A model generated the notes under the pieces. That model saw nothing but the letters and a program-made list of their open reading frames with translations, searched no databases and was not told where the DNA came from. The position numbers were made by a program, and so were the translations under genes. 55,674 bases of DNA from Gp7-AA10 sp035636095 (lineage in GTDB: Bacteria > Acidobacteriota > Thermoanaerobaculia > Gp7-AA8): the NCBI GenBank assembly GCA_035636095.1, contig DASPZU010000063.1, positions 1-55,674 on the forward strand. The letters are read 5' to 3'. Shown here one piece after another: positions 55,550 through 55,674 of the stretch (its first letter is position 1; each line of letters opens with the position of its first letter).

Positions 55550-55674
55550 TTAGTTGAAAAGTGAGATGGCGGTTCCTTTCACCGGGTCGTACGATCCGGT
55601 TGTGAAAGAGAAAGGAGAACCGCCATGGAGAGAGCCTACCAGAAGAGAAGCGCCGGTAGATCGAGAGCAGGAAG
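55550..55674 (+). mobile_element. Left end of a probable insertion sequence with start of its first gene
   Basis: The protease frame breaks at 55549/55550, where TAGTTGAAAAGTGAGATGGC begins. Nested inverted repeats follow: ATGGCGGTTC (55566-55575) with GAACCGCCAT (55617-55626), CTTTCA with TGAAAG, and a near-palindrome ACCGGGTCGTACGATCCGGT (55581-55600). AAAGGAG at 55611-55617 precedes an ATG at 55625, which opens MERAYQKRSAGRSRAG and runs off the window. This looks like an IS terminus plus the transposase start, but the family (possibly IS21-like by the GTTGAAAAGTGA end) cannot be fixed without the other end. Confidence 0.6.

Noticed and set aside
1..55674. tRNA, rRNA, riboswitch or CRISPR features
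   Set aside because: No cloverleaf with conserved TTCGANNC/anticodon arms, no rRNA-like segment, no regularly spaced direct repeats with unique spacers, and no known riboswitch core was seen by eye in the intergenic regions.

Overview
The window is GC-rich and gene-dense. It looks like a chromosome fragment of an uncultured Acidobacteriota-type soil bacterium. That assignment is an inference from gene content: a periplasmic TPR-CHAT protein, a DUF2911 protein, long exported beta-sandwich proteins (FN3, Ig-like and PxKF modules), stacked LiaF-like proteins, and a C-terminal HxxELR repeat region on an exported protease. I saw no tRNA, rRNA or CRISPR array.

Layout. 1-7.5 kb: a partial SnoaL-like gene, a dead fragment of an EAL gene, an orphan pseudopilin, a tandem-duplicated S41 protease, a chimeric pseudogene scar, and a PAS-PAS-PAS-GGDEF-EAL protein. 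7.5-13.5 kb: small housekeeping and accessory genes, including an HxlR regulator with a divergent membrane/STAS-like pair, a methyltransferase broken by one base, a 50-residue lmo0937-type membrane peptide missed by a size cut-off, a secreted alpha/beta hydrolase, and an RHH regulator next to a two-helix membrane protein. 13.6-16.9 kb: a Ser/Thr kinase fused to a STAND-like ATPase, and a lipoprotein.

16.9-29.9 kb is the most unusual part. It holds a DsbA-like thiol oxidoreductase translationally coupled to a short exported protein with 18 cysteines, a second exported protein with a 10-cysteine tail, and a 1443-residue exported multidomain protein. These are followed by a DUF2911 protein, a periplasmic TPR-CHAT protein, a membrane protein with a large cytoplasmic N-terminal region and a periplasmic tail, and a third exported Cys-rich protein. 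Four of these transcription units carry the same roughly 20-bp motif (GGAATTCCGAAAnTnnCACG), always pointing at the downstream gene and ending 38-59 bp before its start codon. This looks like an undescribed envelope regulon combining disulfide chemistry, Cys-rich exported proteins and a CHAT protease.

29.9-43.8 kb: a DMT transporter, a frameshifted Ig-like exported protein, a YIP1/DoxX/VOC/PhnB-like operon divergent from a leaderless HxlR-SCP2 regulator, an SDR/DAACS/cupin operon, a transglutaminase-like protein, large exported proteins and an M3 metallopeptidase. 43.9-47.6 kb: one tightly overlapping operon of three LiaF-like membrane proteins, a LytS-type histidine kinase, a LytTR response regulator and a small (frameshifted) membrane protein. 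47.7-53.6 kb: a secreted lipocalin-like protein, an ECF sigma factor with a small membrane partner, and an RND efflux adaptor/permease pair. 53.6-55.7 kb: a subtilase whose 5' half has been cut off by the end of a probable insertion sequence.

Two intergenic elements, at 43789-43863 and 50421-50499, are built as four tandem octamers (GGTTGCTN or GGTTGCNN/GGTCTCNN) facing inverted copies of themselves. The second exactly fills the gap between the RND adaptor stop codon and the permease start codon. Three genes (near 9680, 31665 and 47391) are each broken by one apparently missing base, so sequencing error should be excluded before calling them pseudogenes.
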